A model generated the notes under the pieces. The model ran no database searches and had not been told where the DNA came from. It worked only from the letters and a program-made list of their open reading frames with translations. Positions 1 to 8,240 of a stretch of DNA of 56,113 bases are shown piece after piece. The translations under genes were made by a program, and so were the position numbers. Source of the DNA: Nannocystaceae bacterium (GTDB lineage Bacteria > Myxococcota_A > Polyangia > Nannocystales > Nannocystaceae); the NCBI GenBank assembly GCA_019694555.1, contig JAIBBS010000037.1:1-56113 (forward strand), in the 5' to 3' direction. The number at the start of each line of letters is the position of its first letter. Position 1 is the stretch's first letter.

Positions 1-2
1 AG

Positions 3-191
3 CCGGGCCGCGTGCGCGTGCGCGAGCTCGGCGCGCTGCCACCGGACGTCGACGAGCGCGTGCGCGTCGCGGTCGTCACCGGCGGCAGCGAGGCCGCCGG
101 TCCGCAGTACGCCGCGCAGGGCCCCGAAGCGCCCGTACCCGCGCCCGCGCCCGCGCAGCCGCGCGGCAAGCCTCACTCGGGCTCGCGATAG
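3..191 (+). CDS. 3' end of an unknown gene (partial)
   Basis: This is the last 62 codons of a gene that begins left of the window; the stop is TAG at 189-191. The frame is supported by almost exclusive G/C at third positions. The visible part is a charged Val/Arg/Glu segment followed by an Ala/Pro-rich tail (PVPAPAPAQPRG) typical of disordered C-termini. Its last 19 bp overlap the 3' end of the convergent S41 protease gene. I cannot assign a function. Confidence 0.55.
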   Translation, partial: PGRVRVRELGALPPDVDERVRVAVVTGGSEAAGPQYAAQGPEAPVPAPAPAQPRGKPHSGSR

Positions 192-3100
192 ACCCAGACG
201 TCGTGCCGCTGCACGACCTTGGCGCCGTCGCGCGCGAGGATCGTGATGCGGTTGCCGCCCGGTGCCAGCGGCACCGCGGTGCGGAAGTCGAGCGAGGTCG
301 CGGCCGCGCCGGTGCTCGCGTCGTTGGCCTGGAAGTAGACCTTGTGATCGACCTGCGCGGTGCCGGGCGGTCGCACCAGCACGACCACGTCGCGGGCGCG
401 CTCGGGGTGACGCACCGTGCCCGAGAGCTCGATGCTCGCAGCCTTGGTCGTGCGCGGCAGCGCGGCGAGCTCGACCGTCGGCGGGCGCACCTGGATGCGC
501 GGGTGCACGGCTGCGGCGGCGCCCTTGCCCACCGCGGGTCCGAGCCCCGCGAGGTCGGCTGGCAAGAACCAGCGTCGACCGAGGCCGCCGCCGTCGAGCA
601 CGTGATAGCCGTCGAGCTTGCCGAGCACGTCGAGCTGCGCGCCCGAGTCGGCGGTCGCCGCGACCGCGGCCGAGGGATGCGCGCCCGCGTACAGCCGCGC
701 GCTCTCGGAGCCCACCTGCACGCGCGAGCGTCCGGCGGTGTAGCCCGGCCGCGACGGCAGCACGCGGAAGCGCAGGCGATCCTGCGCCGAAAGCCGCAGC
801 GTCGCGTCGCCGAGCACCAGCTCGAGCTCGACCGGCAGCGACGGATCGGCGCCTTCGCTGACGGTCAACCCGAACGCGCCCGCGCGCGACTGGCCCGGCG
901 CGAGCCGACCGACCGAGACGAAGCCTTCCTCGAGCAGACCCTGGCGACCGCTGAGGTTGCGCACCAACGCGCGCACGCTGGGGCTCTCGCCGGTGCCGAG
1001 GTTGTGCGCGACGAAGCCCAGCAACACGCGCTCGCCCGGCTGCAGCGCGCCGTCGCCGTTGCCGGCGACGACGTGGGCGCTGCGCTCGCTGCCGTCCTCG
1101 GGCACCGGTCGCGCGGGCGCGCGCTCGGCCAGCGTCGCGTCGTCGACGATCCAGTACTCGTACGCCAGCGCCGGCCGCGGTCCGTCCGCGATCTCGAACA
1201 TCGCACGCGCGCGCGTGAGCGGTTGCTCGCCGGGCTCGCCCACGTGGACGCTCGCGTCGATGGCGTCGACGAAGCCGTTGTGCCACGGCATCACGTGCAG
1301 CGTGATCTCCCGCGTCACGCGACCGCCGGCGGGAACCTGCCCGACCATGATCTCGATGCCGTCGAGCTCGTCGTGCACGCAGTCGGTGATGGCGTGCACG
1401 CGGTGCACCGGCGCATCGCCGCGGTTCTCGACCGTGAGCGTGAGCCCGAACGGCTCGCCGGCGACGACCGGCGTGTTCGGCGTGATCGTCATGCTCGCGG
1501 CGAGATCGGGCTTGGGCGGGTTGGCCGGCGGCGCGCTCCAGTCCACGCCCGCGCGCGCGAGCGCGGCCGCGATGCGGAAGTCCTCGCGCGCCGACAACCG
1601 CGCCGCAGTCGCGACCAGGGTGTCGCTGCGCGCGTTGCCCGGTGCGACCGCGGCGAGGTCGCGGCCGAGCTCGAATGCGACGCCGATCTCCGGGTCGGCG
1701 AGCTCGCGCGGGCCGCTGGGCTCGGCCGGCGCGGCCGCGAGGTAGCGCAGCCGCAGCGCGTCGCGATCGGCCTGGGCCGCGGTGTCGGCGAGCTCGTGCC
1801 GCGCCGACGGCAGGTGGGCGATGCGCGAGCGCTCGCGCGCGCGCTCGAAGCGTTCCTCGTCGTAGAAGCGCGCGACCGCGGCGACGCCCGAGGGCTCGAC
1901 CGGCGCGAGCACGAGATCGGGCACGACGCCGCGGGTCTGGATCGGCCGCTTGCCCGCGACCATCCACTCCGCCACGGTGAGCTTGAGCGCGAGCTCCTGG
2001 CCGTAGGGCGCGGCGGCGCGGACCATCTGCACCGTGCCCTTGCCGAAGCTGCTGCGACCGACCACGACCGCGCGGCCCAGGGCCTGCAAGCCGCCGGCGA
2101 CGATCTCGGCGGCGCTGGCGGACTCCTCGTCGACCAGCACCACCACCGGTACCGCCAGCGGCACCACCGTGGGTTCCTCGGCCTCGGCGATCTCGTCGCC
2201 GCCGGCGCTGCGCACGACCACGAGCTCGCCGCGCGCGACGAAGTCGTCGATCATCTGCGACGCCTGCAGCAACACGCCGCCGGAGTTGCCGCGCAGATCG
2301 AGCACCACCGCCTTGGGTTCGCCGAGGCCCTCGAGCGCCTTGCGGGCCTCGGCGGCGGTGGTCTCCTGGAATCCGCTCACGGCGAGGTACGCCACGCCAT
2401 CGGGCAGCTGCACCGCGCGCACGCTCTCGATCTTGATGGTGTCGCGGTACACCTCGACGCTGACGCGCTTGCGCCCGCGCAGCAACACCAGCGCGACCTT
2501 CGAGCCCACCGGTCCGCGCAGGCGCTGCTGCGCCTCCTCGGAGGTCATGTTGACGGTCGACTCGCCATCGATCGTGAGCACGACGTCGCCCGCGACCACG
2601 CCGGCCTTGTCCGCCGGCATGCCCGGCAGCACGCCGACGATGACGATGCGGCGGGCCTCGCTGCGGATCTGCGCGCCGACGCCTCCGAACTCGCCCTTGG
2701 TGCGCACGCCGAGGTCGGCGTGCTGCTCCGGCGTCAGCAGGATCGTGTGCGGATCGAGCGGCGCGAACAGCCCGTTGATCGCGGCGTACTCGAGCTCGTG
2801 CAGCGCCTCGGGCTCGAGGTCGAGCACGCCTTGCGCGAACTCGAGGACCTGCTCGAGCCGGATCGCCGCACCGGTGACGCTGCCGAGGTCGCCCAGTGCG
2901 AACTCGGCGGTGGCCGAGCGCACGCGCACCTTGAGCGTGTCGCCGGCGACCTCGGCGAAGAACTCGGGCGTGTGCAGGCCCAGCGCCTCGGCGGCCGCGA
3001 CCAGCTGCCCCCGGGGATCGAGCCGCGACTTGTCGAAGTAGTCCTGCTCCACCTCGAACGCCGACCACACCAGCAGCGGGAACGCGTGCTGCGAGAGGTC

Positions 3101-3229
3101 CGGTGGCTGCGGCGCCTCGGGCTCCGCATCGTCCTGGGCCGCGGGTTTGGAATCTTCGACCGGGGCCGACGCGTCGGTGCGCCCGCAGCCCAACGCGAGC
3201 GCGACGAGGATCGGAGCCAGACGCCGCAT
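173..3229 (-). CDS. S41 C-terminal-processing protease, lipoprotein with PDZ and extra domains
   Basis: Predicted 1018-residue envelope protease. A signal peptide ends in a loose lipobox (LALGC, Cys15). Residues about 125-175 form the S41 N-terminal region, about 180-260 the PDZ domain, and about 270-440 the S41 core. The Ser-Lys dyad is visible as Ser372 in SASAAEI and Lys397 in SFGKGTVQ, 25 residues apart as in Tsp/CtpA. Downstream lie two Ig/CARDB-like beta domains, an SH3-like segment and a C-terminal beta domain, making it far longer than the usual 400-700 residues. The architecture resembles the large S41 peptidases of Myxococcota (the MXAN_5808 type, from memory). ATG 3229 is chosen because the alternative ATG at 3247 lies inside the candidate -10 box TATGCT, and 3229 directly precedes the signal peptide. 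It probably processes or degrades exported proteins. Confidence 0.85.
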   Translation of the reverse strand: MRRLAPILVALALGCGRTDASAPVEDSKPAAQDDAEPEAPQPPDLSQHAFPLLVWSAFEVEQDYFDKSRLDPRGQLVAAAEALGLHTPEFFAEVAGDTLKVRVRSATAEFALGDLGSVTGAAIRLEQVLEFAQGVLDLEPEALHELEYAAINGLFAPLDPHTILLTPEQHADLGVRTKGEFGGVGAQIRSEARRIVIVGVLPGMPADKAGVVAGDVVLTIDGESTVNMTSEEAQQRLRGPVGSKVALVLLRGRKRVSVEVYRDTIKIESVRAVQLPDGVAYLAVSGFQETTAAEARKALEGLGEPKAVVLDLRGNSGGVLLQASQMIDDFVARGELVVVRSAGGDEIAEAEEPTVVPLAVPVVVLVDEESASAAEIVAGGLQALGRAVVVGRSSFGKGTVQMVRAAAPYGQELALKLTVAEWMVAGKRPIQTRGVVPDLVLAPVEPSGVAAVARFYDEERFERARERSRIAHLPSARHELADTAAQADRDALRLRYLAAAPAEPSGPRELADPEIGVAFELGRDLAAVAPGNARSDTLVATAARLSAREDFRIAAALARAGVDWSAPPANPPKPDLAASMTITPNTPVVAGEPFGLTLTVENRGDAPVHRVHAITDCVHDELDGIEIMVGQVPAGGRVTREITLHVMPWHNGFVDAIDASVHVGEPGEQPLTRARAMFEIADGPRPALAYEYWIVDDATLAERAPARPVPEDGSERSAHVVAGNGDGALQPGERVLLGFVAHNLGTGESPSVRALVRNLSGRQGLLEEGFVSVGRLAPGQSRAGAFGLTVSEGADPSLPVELELVLGDATLRLSAQDRLRFRVLPSRPGYTAGRSRVQVGSESARLYAGAHPSAAVAATADSGAQLDVLGKLDGYHVLDGGGLGRRWFLPADLAGLGPAVGKGAAAAVHPRIQVRPPTVELAALPRTTKAASIELSGTVRHPERARDVVVLVRPPGTAQVDHKVYFQANDASTGAAATSLDFRTAVPLAPGGNRITILARDGAKVVQRHDVWVYREPE

Positions 3230-3242
3230 CGAAGCGCCGGCG

Positions 3243-3248
3243 AGCATA
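3243..3248 (-). promoter_or_regulatory. candidate -10 box for the S41 protease gene
   Basis: TATGCT on the minus strand ends 13 nt before ATG 3229. No Shine-Dalgarno sequence lies between, so the transcript would have a leader of only a few nucleotides. Confidence 0.35.
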
Positions 3249-3393
3249 CCCCGCCCGGCCCGCGGGACGGATCTACTTTTCGTTTCGGCGTCGCTGCTCA
3301 TCGTCGCAAAGCCCTCGGAGCGATCCCTCTGAAGCGTTCGACATCCCGATCGCGGCGGGGCTGGCACGGGATCTGTACTGCGGTCGGGCAACC

Positions 3394-3909
3394 GTGCGGC
3401 TCCCGCGTGCAACGTTCCTCGTCCTCGGCCTCGCGTCGCTCGCGCCCGCATGGGGCTGCGCAGATGCGCCGATCACCTCCGACCAACTCGAGGCCGACGG
3501 GCTGCTGCGCACGCCGCCGCCCGAGTCCACGCGCGATCAGTCGCAGTTCTCGATCGATCGCGCCGCGCCGCAGCGCGCCGCCGTCGTGCACCTGTCGAGC
3601 GTGTTGGCGAACGAGGCCACCGGCGCGGTCCAGGACCGCGACCGCTTCGCGGCCGACGTGGGCACCATCCACTTGCACGTCCGCGCCGACGGCATCGACG
3701 CCCCGCGGGCCGTGACGTTCCGTTGGATCCACGGTGATTCGGCGATCGTCGTGCCGGGCACGCTCGGCCCCGCCAGCACCCTGCAGCACGCCGCGAGCGT
3801 CGAGGTCGCGCCGCACCAGGTCGGTCCCTGGCGGGTCGAGGTCGCCGCGCAACCGGCCGACGGCGACGCGCCGGAGGTGCTGTACACGCGCGAATTCACC
3901 GTCGAGTAG
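3394..3909 (+). CDS. small lipoprotein with DUF2914-like C-terminus
   Basis: Predicted 171-residue secreted lipoprotein. Starting at GTG 3394 gives a short basic N-terminus, a hydrophobic stretch and a lipobox-like PAWGC. The C-terminal about 90 residues (VTFRWIHGD through GPWRVEV to a final REFTVE) have the beta-strand pattern seen in DUF2914-type domains; this is a pattern match by eye. The gene is divergent from the S41 protease and precedes the TerB/SPFH pair. The function is unknown. The start is the weakest part of the call because the open frame continues upstream without another signal peptide. Confidence 0.55.
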   Translation: MRLPRATFLVLGLASLAPAWGCADAPITSDQLEADGLLRTPPPESTRDQSQFSIDRAAPQRAAVVHLSSVLANEATGAVQDRDRFAADVGTIHLHVRADGIDAPRAVTFRWIHGDSAIVVPGTLGPASTLQHAASVEVAPHQVGPWRVEVAAQPADGDAPEVLYTREFTVE

Positions 3910-3940
3910 CGCGACGAGGCAGGCCGCGGGACAGATCGGG

Positions 3941-3946
3941 TACGCT
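3941..3946 (+). promoter_or_regulatory. candidate -10 box for the TerB-like gene
   Basis: TACGCT ends 8 nt before ATG 3955. A start site 6-8 nt downstream would make the mRNA leaderless. Confidence 0.35.
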
Positions 3947-3954
3947 CGGTCGCC

Positions 3955-4329
3955 ATGGTGACGACCGGCCCGGGACTCCCCCCTTCCACCATCGAAGCCT
4001 TCGCGCGCGGGCTCTACTTCGTCGCAGCGTGCGACGGCATGGAACCGCGCGAAGAGGATCTGCTGCGCAACCTGCTGCGCGAGACCGGCGCGACGGTCTC
4101 GCTCGAAGAGTTGAGCAAGGGCGTGTTCGGTCCCGAGGACCTCGCGGTCGCGCTCGAGACCAGCTTCCTGCGCCGCATCTTCATCCGCGCCGCGGTCGCG
4201 ATGGTGAAGGCCGACGGCCGCTTCACCGACGGCGAGCGCCGCGCGCTCGGCGAGATCGCCGATGCGTTCGGCATGAGCAACCGCGAGTTCGGTGAGCTCG
4301 AGCAGGAGGCCGCGCGCGTCCAGCTGTGA
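3955..4329 (+). CDS. TerB-like (tellurite-resistance family) protein
   Basis: A 124-residue all-helical protein whose C-terminal half (IRAAVAMVKADGRFTDGERRALGEIADAFGMS, residues about 80-112, quoted in fragments: AVAMVKADGRF, ERRALGEIADAFG) matches the TerB/DjlA-N pattern of paired acidic helices. TerB-like domains occur with membrane-linked stress systems and bind divalent metal. It lacks a signal peptide and so should be cytoplasmic. The next gene encodes an SPFH-domain protein, a combination that suggests membrane-stress sensing; that link is inference from context. Confidence 0.6.
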   Translation: MVTTGPGLPPSTIEAFARGLYFVAACDGMEPREEDLLRNLLRETGATVSLEELSKGVFGPEDLAVALETSFLRRIFIRAAVAMVKADGRFTDGERRALGEIADAFGMSNREFGELEQEAARVQL

Positions 4330-4449
4330 CGCGCGATGCGCCGGCGGCGGGAATGGGCCCCTGCCGCTCCCAGTACACGCGCGCACGCTTCTTCGGCCCC
4401 GCGTGCGCCGATTCGCTACGGATTCGGGTTTCGAGGAGCAGCAACAGCC

Positions 4450-5616
4450 ATGGGCATCATCAGTTTCATCAAGAGCCAGCTGATCGACATCATCGAGTGG
4501 CTCGACGACACCAACTACACCTTGGTGTGGCGCTTCCCCGATGAAGACCACGAGGTCAAGAACGGCGCGAAGCTGATCTGTCGCCCCGGGCAGGCCGCGG
4601 TGCTGGTCAACGAAGGCAAGGCCGCCGACGTGTTCGGCCCCGGCACGCACACGCTGTCGACGCAGAACGTCCCGATCCTCTCGACGCTGCGTGGCTGGAA
4701 GTACGGCTTCGAGAGCCCATTCAAGGTCGAGATCTACTTCATCAACCTGCGGCAGTACCTCGACCAGAAGTGGGGCACCGCCAACCCCGTGCTCGTGCGC
4801 GACCCCGAGTTCTCGGTCGGCGGCCGCCCCGGCCGCGTGCGCATCCGGGCCTACGGCGCGTACACCTTCAAGATCACCGAGCCGCGCTTGTTCTTCGACG
4901 AGGTCGTGGGCACGCAGGGCCTGGTCTCGACCGACGAGATCGAGGGCTTCCTCAAGCCGCGCATGGTCTCGGCGTTCTCGCAGGCCGCGGGCAAGAGCGA
5001 GCTGTCGGTCGCGGACATGGCCGCGCACTACGACGTGCTCGCCAACGCGGTGCGCGGCACGATCGAAGAGGACTTCAAGAAGCTCGGCATCACCTTGACC
5101 AACTTCATGGTCGAGAACATCTCGCTGCCGCCCGAGGTGGAGAAGGCGCTCGACGCCGCCGCGGCGCAGTCGGCCCGCGGCGTCGACAACACCATGGCGT
5201 GGGAGGGCATGCAGGCGGTCCGCGACGCCGCGCGCACGCCCGGTGCCGCGTCGGGCGTGATGCAGGCCGGCATGGGCATGGGCATGGGCGTGGGCATGGG
5301 CCAGGTCATGGCCGGCACGATGGGCCAGGTCATGCCGTACCCGCCGGGCTATCCGCCGCCGGGCTACCCGCCGCCGGGCTACCCACCGCCGGGGTATCCG
5401 CCGCCGCCGGGCTATCCGCCGCCGCCGGGCTACCCGCCGCAGCCCGGCGCAGCACCGGCCGCAGCCGCGCCCGCAGCCGCCCCGGCGGCCCCGGCCGCTG
5501 CGGCCCCGCAGTCGCTCGAGGACAAGCTGCGCGCGCTCAAGGCCGCGTTCGACGCGGGCCTGCTGACCGAGGACGAGTACAAGAACAAGCGCGCGCAGCT
5601 GCTCGGCAGTCTGTGA
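4450..5616 (+). CDS. SPFH-domain / virion-core-like protein with SHOCT tail
   Basis: A 388-residue protein. Residues about 1-240 form an SPFH (band-7-like) domain of the YdjI/virion-core type, starting MGIISFIKSQLIDIIEW and including ALDAAAAQSARG near its end. A Met/Gly-rich segment (MGMGMGVGMG) is followed by PPGYP repeats, an Ala-rich linker and a C-terminal SHOCT motif (LEDKLRALKAAFDAGLLTEDE). Proteins of this design organise membrane microdomains or respond to membrane stress, with SHOCT as an oligomerisation tail. ATG 4450 is preceded by GAGGAG at 4433-4438. The TerB-like gene lies 120 bp upstream on the same strand. Confidence 0.8.
   Translation: MGIISFIKSQLIDIIEWLDDTNYTLVWRFPDEDHEVKNGAKLICRPGQAAVLVNEGKAADVFGPGTHTLSTQNVPILSTLRGWKYGFESPFKVEIYFINLRQYLDQKWGTANPVLVRDPEFSVGGRPGRVRIRAYGAYTFKITEPRLFFDEVVGTQGLVSTDEIEGFLKPRMVSAFSQAAGKSELSVADMAAHYDVLANAVRGTIEEDFKKLGITLTNFMVENISLPPEVEKALDAAAAQSARGVDNTMAWEGMQAVRDAARTPGAASGVMQAGMGMGMGVGMGQVMAGTMGQVMPYPPGYPPPGYPPPGYPPPGYPPPPGYPPPPGYPPQPGAAPAAAAPAAAPAAPAAAAPQSLEDKLRALKAAFDAGLLTEDEYKNKRAQLLGSL
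5341..5445 (+). repeat. coding tandem repeat (PPGYP)
   Basis: Roughly 15-bp units of CCGCCGGGCTAYCCG recur in frame within the SPFH gene, encoding Pro-Pro-Gly-Tyr-Pro units. Two units are 18 bp with an extra codon. Such arrays vary in copy number by slippage and give a flexible linker. Confidence 0.8.
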
Positions 5617-5793
5617 TCGCGTGCGATCGGGCGAGCGCCACGGCGGCTGCAACAGTGGCCACCGCTGGCGCTCGCACTGTTCTGCGCGTCGGTGCGCGCC
5701 TGTAGGACCTCGATCGACCGTCGGACTCGCGTCGCGACTGCAGTGCGGTCGCGGGTGCAACGGTGGAACGGGCTTTGCTCGACAAGGCCCGCG

Positions 5794-6144
5794 ATGGTGC
5801 CGGACTGCGATGCTTGCCCCCACGCATTGGTCGTGGACGACGACGCGACGTTGCTACAGCTGGGTGAACGACGGGTGGATCTGCGGCGGCGCGCGCCGCT
5901 GCGGCGATTGGTGCGAGCGTTGGTCGCGGCGCGGGCCCTGCGCCCCGGCACCGCCGTGAGTCCCGACGGCCTGATCGCCGCGGCATGGCCGGGCGAGCGC
6001 ATCCAGGCCAAGGCCGCCCGCAATCGCCTGCACGTGGCGATCGCGTCGCTGCGGCAGATGGGGTTGCGCGCGGTGCTGCTCAGCGACGACGACGGCTACT
6101 TGCTCGCGCCGTCGCTCGATCTCGCGGTGCGACCGGCGGCCTGA
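5794..6144 (+). CDS. stand-alone winged-helix DNA-binding protein
   Basis: A 116-residue protein. Residues about 20-105 resemble an OmpR/SARP-type transcriptional-regulator C-terminal domain: a beta-strand LGERRVDL, helices, a PGTAVSPDGLIAAAWPG segment that matches the 'vsre.Ll..vWpg' signature, a recognition helix NRLHVAIASLRQMGL, and a final wing DDGYLLAP. There is no receiver domain, so any signal input must come from elsewhere. The start is uncertain (GTG or ATG further upstream are possible). Its last 49 bp overlap the 3' end of the convergent hydrolase gene. Confidence 0.6.
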   Translation: MVPDCDACPHALVVDDDATLLQLGERRVDLRRRAPLRRLVRALVAARALRPGTAVSPDGLIAAAWPGERIQAKAARNRLHVAIASLRQMGLRAVLLSDDDGYLLAPSLDLAVRPAA

Positions 6145-7874
6145 GCCTTGCGGCCGCGCTCGCCGGTCCGCGTGACGCGGTCGACCCACGCGATGACGTC
6201 GGTGATGAAGGTGGTGTCGACGCGACGCTCGATGAGGTAGCGCTCCGGCGAGGACAGGCCGGGTTCGGGTTTGAAGAGGTGATCGAGCTCGGGGTAGCGC
6301 CGCACCGAGAGTTTGCCGCGGCGCTTGCCGGCGCGCTCGAGCGCGCCCGCGTCGGCGACCGGATCGACCTCGAAGTCCTTGCCGCCCTGTGCCACCAGCA
6401 CCGGCACACGCAGCCGCGCGAGCAGCCCCGCGGGGTCGACCGCGAACACCTCGCGCAACCACTGGGCCTGCGGCGCGAGCTCCTCGGGCACCGCGCGACC
6501 GCTGACGAGATCGTCGAGCATCGTGCGCTGCTGCTGCCGCACCTGCTCGCGCACGTCGGGCGGGAGCTGCTCGACGCGCGCTGCCGCTTGCGCGCGCAGC
6601 ACCTGCTCGTAGGGGCGACCGGGCGTCGCCAGCAACGCGACCGCGTGCACGTCGTCTGCGCGCTCGCTGGCCAGCACCAGCGCCCGCAACCCGCCCTCGC
6701 CGTGACCGACGACGACGACGCGATCGGGATCGATCTCGGGCTGCACCAGCAACGTGCCCAGCGCCCGCCGGGCGTCGTCGACCTGCGCGAGGAAGCCGCG
6801 TGGACCGGGCTCGCTCTGCCCGCGCCCACGATCGTCGAAGCGGAGCACCGCGATGCCGGCCTGCGCCAGCGCGTCGCCGAGCTCGTGGCTGCCGAGGTCC
6901 ACCGGCGGCGGCCCGGCGAAGCCGTAGCGATCCTCCTGGCCGGTCGCCGAGAGCATGAGCACCGCCGGCAGCGGCGCGGCGCGCTCGGTCGGCAGCAGCA
7001 GCTCGCCGGCCAGCAGCGGCTCGTCGGGCTTGCCCGGCAGCTCGAGCGGACGCACCTCGAAGCGCGCGTCGACGGGCTTGGACCACGTCAGCGTGCGCGG
7101 GGCCTCGACCGTCCAGCTGGGCCACGCCGGCGTCGCCTCGGCGACGATCTCGAGCTCGGTCGCCTCGACCTCGATCCGTGCGATGCGACCGTCGACCAAG
7201 GTGATGGTCTCGCCGAGGCTGGTCTGCAGCTCGACCAGGTTGCCGTCGTCGGCGGACTCGACCACGCGCGCGGACCACTCGACCGGCGCGCCGCCCGACA
7301 GCGACAGCAAGCGCCAGCTGGGCTCGCGCGAGGGCAGACCACGCAGCGCGAACATCAGCTCCGCGTGCAGGATCGCCGAGTGGGCCATGAACGCGGTCGC
7401 CTGGCGTTGCGGCGCGTAGGTGACCTCGTCCTCGCGCTCGCCGTCGGTGATGAGCAGGCGATCGCCGTCGCGGCGAAACTGCAGCTCGGAGGCGCTGCTG
7501 CGCTCGAAGCCCCGCACCAGCTGTCCGCGATCGTCGAGCCACAGCGCGCCGTCGCTGCGCGCGGGTGCACGCCCCGGGAACGTCAGCTCGATGCGGGTCT
7601 CGAACTGATGCAGCCCGGCCGCATCCTTGCCGAGGTAGCGTCCCCACGAGCCGCCGATGCGCTGGCCCGACTGTCGCAGCTCGAAGCCACGGATCTCACC
7701 GACGGCGTAGATCGACCCCGGCGCGCGCGGGCGCATCACGATGCCGTCACCGTCGTCGCGCGGCACGCGGGTGGACGCGGGATCGGCCGGCGGCACCGGG
7801 ATGCACGCCGAGCCCAGCGCGAGCGACAACACCAGCGACATGCGGCGCGACCGCGGCGGCAGCGATCCCTGCAT
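6096..7874 (-). CDS. alpha/beta-hydrolase-fold lipoprotein lacking the nucleophile Ser
   Basis: A 592-residue protein with a signal peptide ending in LGSAC (Cys24). Residues about 45-260 are a beta-rich N-terminal region of unknown type; residues about 285-575 are an alpha/beta hydrolase. The nucleophile elbow reads VVGHGEGG (389-395), with Gly392 where GHSxG enzymes have Ser; the codon on the minus strand is GGC. The candidate acid Asp500 (QGGKD) and His532 (ELDHLF) remain. It is therefore either a pseudoenzyme or uses another residue. ATG 7874 is preferred because TATGCT ends 11 nt upstream and the basic n-region is kept. ATG 7841 is an alternative. Confidence 0.75.
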   Translation of the reverse strand: MQGSLPPRSRRMSLVLSLALGSACIPVPPADPASTRVPRDDGDGIVMRPRAPGSIYAVGEIRGFELRQSGQRIGGSWGRYLGKDAAGLHQFETRIELTFPGRAPARSDGALWLDDRGQLVRGFERSSASELQFRRDGDRLLITDGEREDEVTYAPQRQATAFMAHSAILHAELMFALRGLPSREPSWRLLSLSGGAPVEWSARVVESADDGNLVELQTSLGETITLVDGRIARIEVEATELEIVAEATPAWPSWTVEAPRTLTWSKPVDARFEVRPLELPGKPDEPLLAGELLLPTERAAPLPAVLMLSATGQEDRYGFAGPPPVDLGSHELGDALAQAGIAVLRFDDRGRGQSEPGPRGFLAQVDDARRALGTLLVQPEIDPDRVVVVGHGEGGLRALVLASERADDVHAVALLATPGRPYEQVLRAQAAARVEQLPPDVREQVRQQQRTMLDDLVSGRAVPEELAPQAQWLREVFAVDPAGLLARLRVPVLVAQGGKDFEVDPVADAGALERAGKRRGKLSVRRYPELDHLFKPEPGLSSPERYLIERRVDTTFITDVIAWVDRVTRTGERGRKAQAAGRTARSSDGASK

Positions 7875-7885
7875 CGGCGCCGCGC

Positions 7886-7891
7886 AGCATA
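7886..7891 (-). promoter_or_regulatory. candidate -10 box for the hydrolase lipoprotein
   Basis: TATGCT on the minus strand ends 11 nt before ATG 7874, with no Shine-Dalgarno sequence between. Confidence 0.35.
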
Positions 7892-8068
7892 GCGCCCGCG
7901 ACCGCATGCGCGCGTGGAGCCCGGACGCGATCTCCCGCGCGCGGCCCCGGCGACGAGCCGGCCCCGCGGTGGCCGGGACCTGCGCGTCGCCCGATCCACG
8001 CCGTGGGGCCTCCTCGGCCGCGAAATTCCCCGCTGTTCGCGATCGTGCCCGCCCCTGCGGATCGGGGC

Positions 8069-8097
8069 TTCCAAAGCCCGTGGTTTTCGACTATAGA
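8069..8097 (+). promoter_or_regulatory. candidate promoter of tRNA-Lys
   Basis: A weak -35 (TTCCAA, 8069-8074) and a -10 (TATAGA, 8092-8097) are separated by 17 bp, placing the start a few bases before the mature tRNA at 8112. The -10 is convincing by position, the -35 is poor. Confidence 0.35.
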
Positions 8098-8111
8098 AGG
8101 CGCCCTCCAAC

Positions 8112-8184
8112 GGGCTCGTAGCTCAATTGGTAGAGCAGCGGACTCTTAATCCGCGGGTTGTAGGTTCGATTCCTACCGGGCTCA
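8112..8184 (+). tRNA. tRNA-Lys (anticodon CTT)
   Basis: A complete cloverleaf of 73 nt. The acceptor stem is 8112-8118 with 8177-8183 (two G-U pairs), and the D stem is GCTC/GAGC. The anticodon stem GCGGA/TCCGC encloses loop CTCTTAA with anticodon CTT at 8145-8147. The variable loop has 5 nt, and the T stem GTAGG/CCTAC has loop TTCGATT. The discriminator is A8184. The 3' CCA is not encoded. It reads AAG, the dominant Lys codon at this GC content. A terminator follows 17 nt downstream. Confidence 0.95.
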
Positions 8185-8201
8185 CTCGAAGAGAAAAGAA
8201 G

Positions 8202-8240
8202 GCCCCGCGCTCCTGACCAGGACGCGGGGCTTTCGCTTTT
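8202..8240 (+). terminator. rho-independent terminator of tRNA-Lys, probably bidirectional
   Basis: Stem GCCCCGCG (8202-8209) pairs with CGCGGGGC (8223-8230). It is extended across one bulged C by TCCT/AGGA and followed by a T-rich tract, TTTCGCTTTT. On the other strand the stem is followed by CTTCTTTTCTC, so it can also end the convergent ATPase transcript. The last T belongs to that gene's stop codon. Confidence 0.85.

Noticed and set aside
203..3715. Long + strand open frame of 1170 codons opposite the S41 protease
   Set aside because: It mirrors the codon pattern of the minus-strand gene. The composition is Arg/Ala/Asp/His-rich with no domain or signal peptide, while the opposite frame has full catalytic motifs.
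5341..5445. CRISPR-like short repeats
   Set aside because: The units are 15-18 bp, contiguous and in frame, with no spacers; they encode a PPGYP linker.
3298..5823. 841-codon minus-strand frame over the TerB and SPFH genes
   Set aside because: It is a shadow frame; the + strand genes have domains, a ribosome site and correct lengths.
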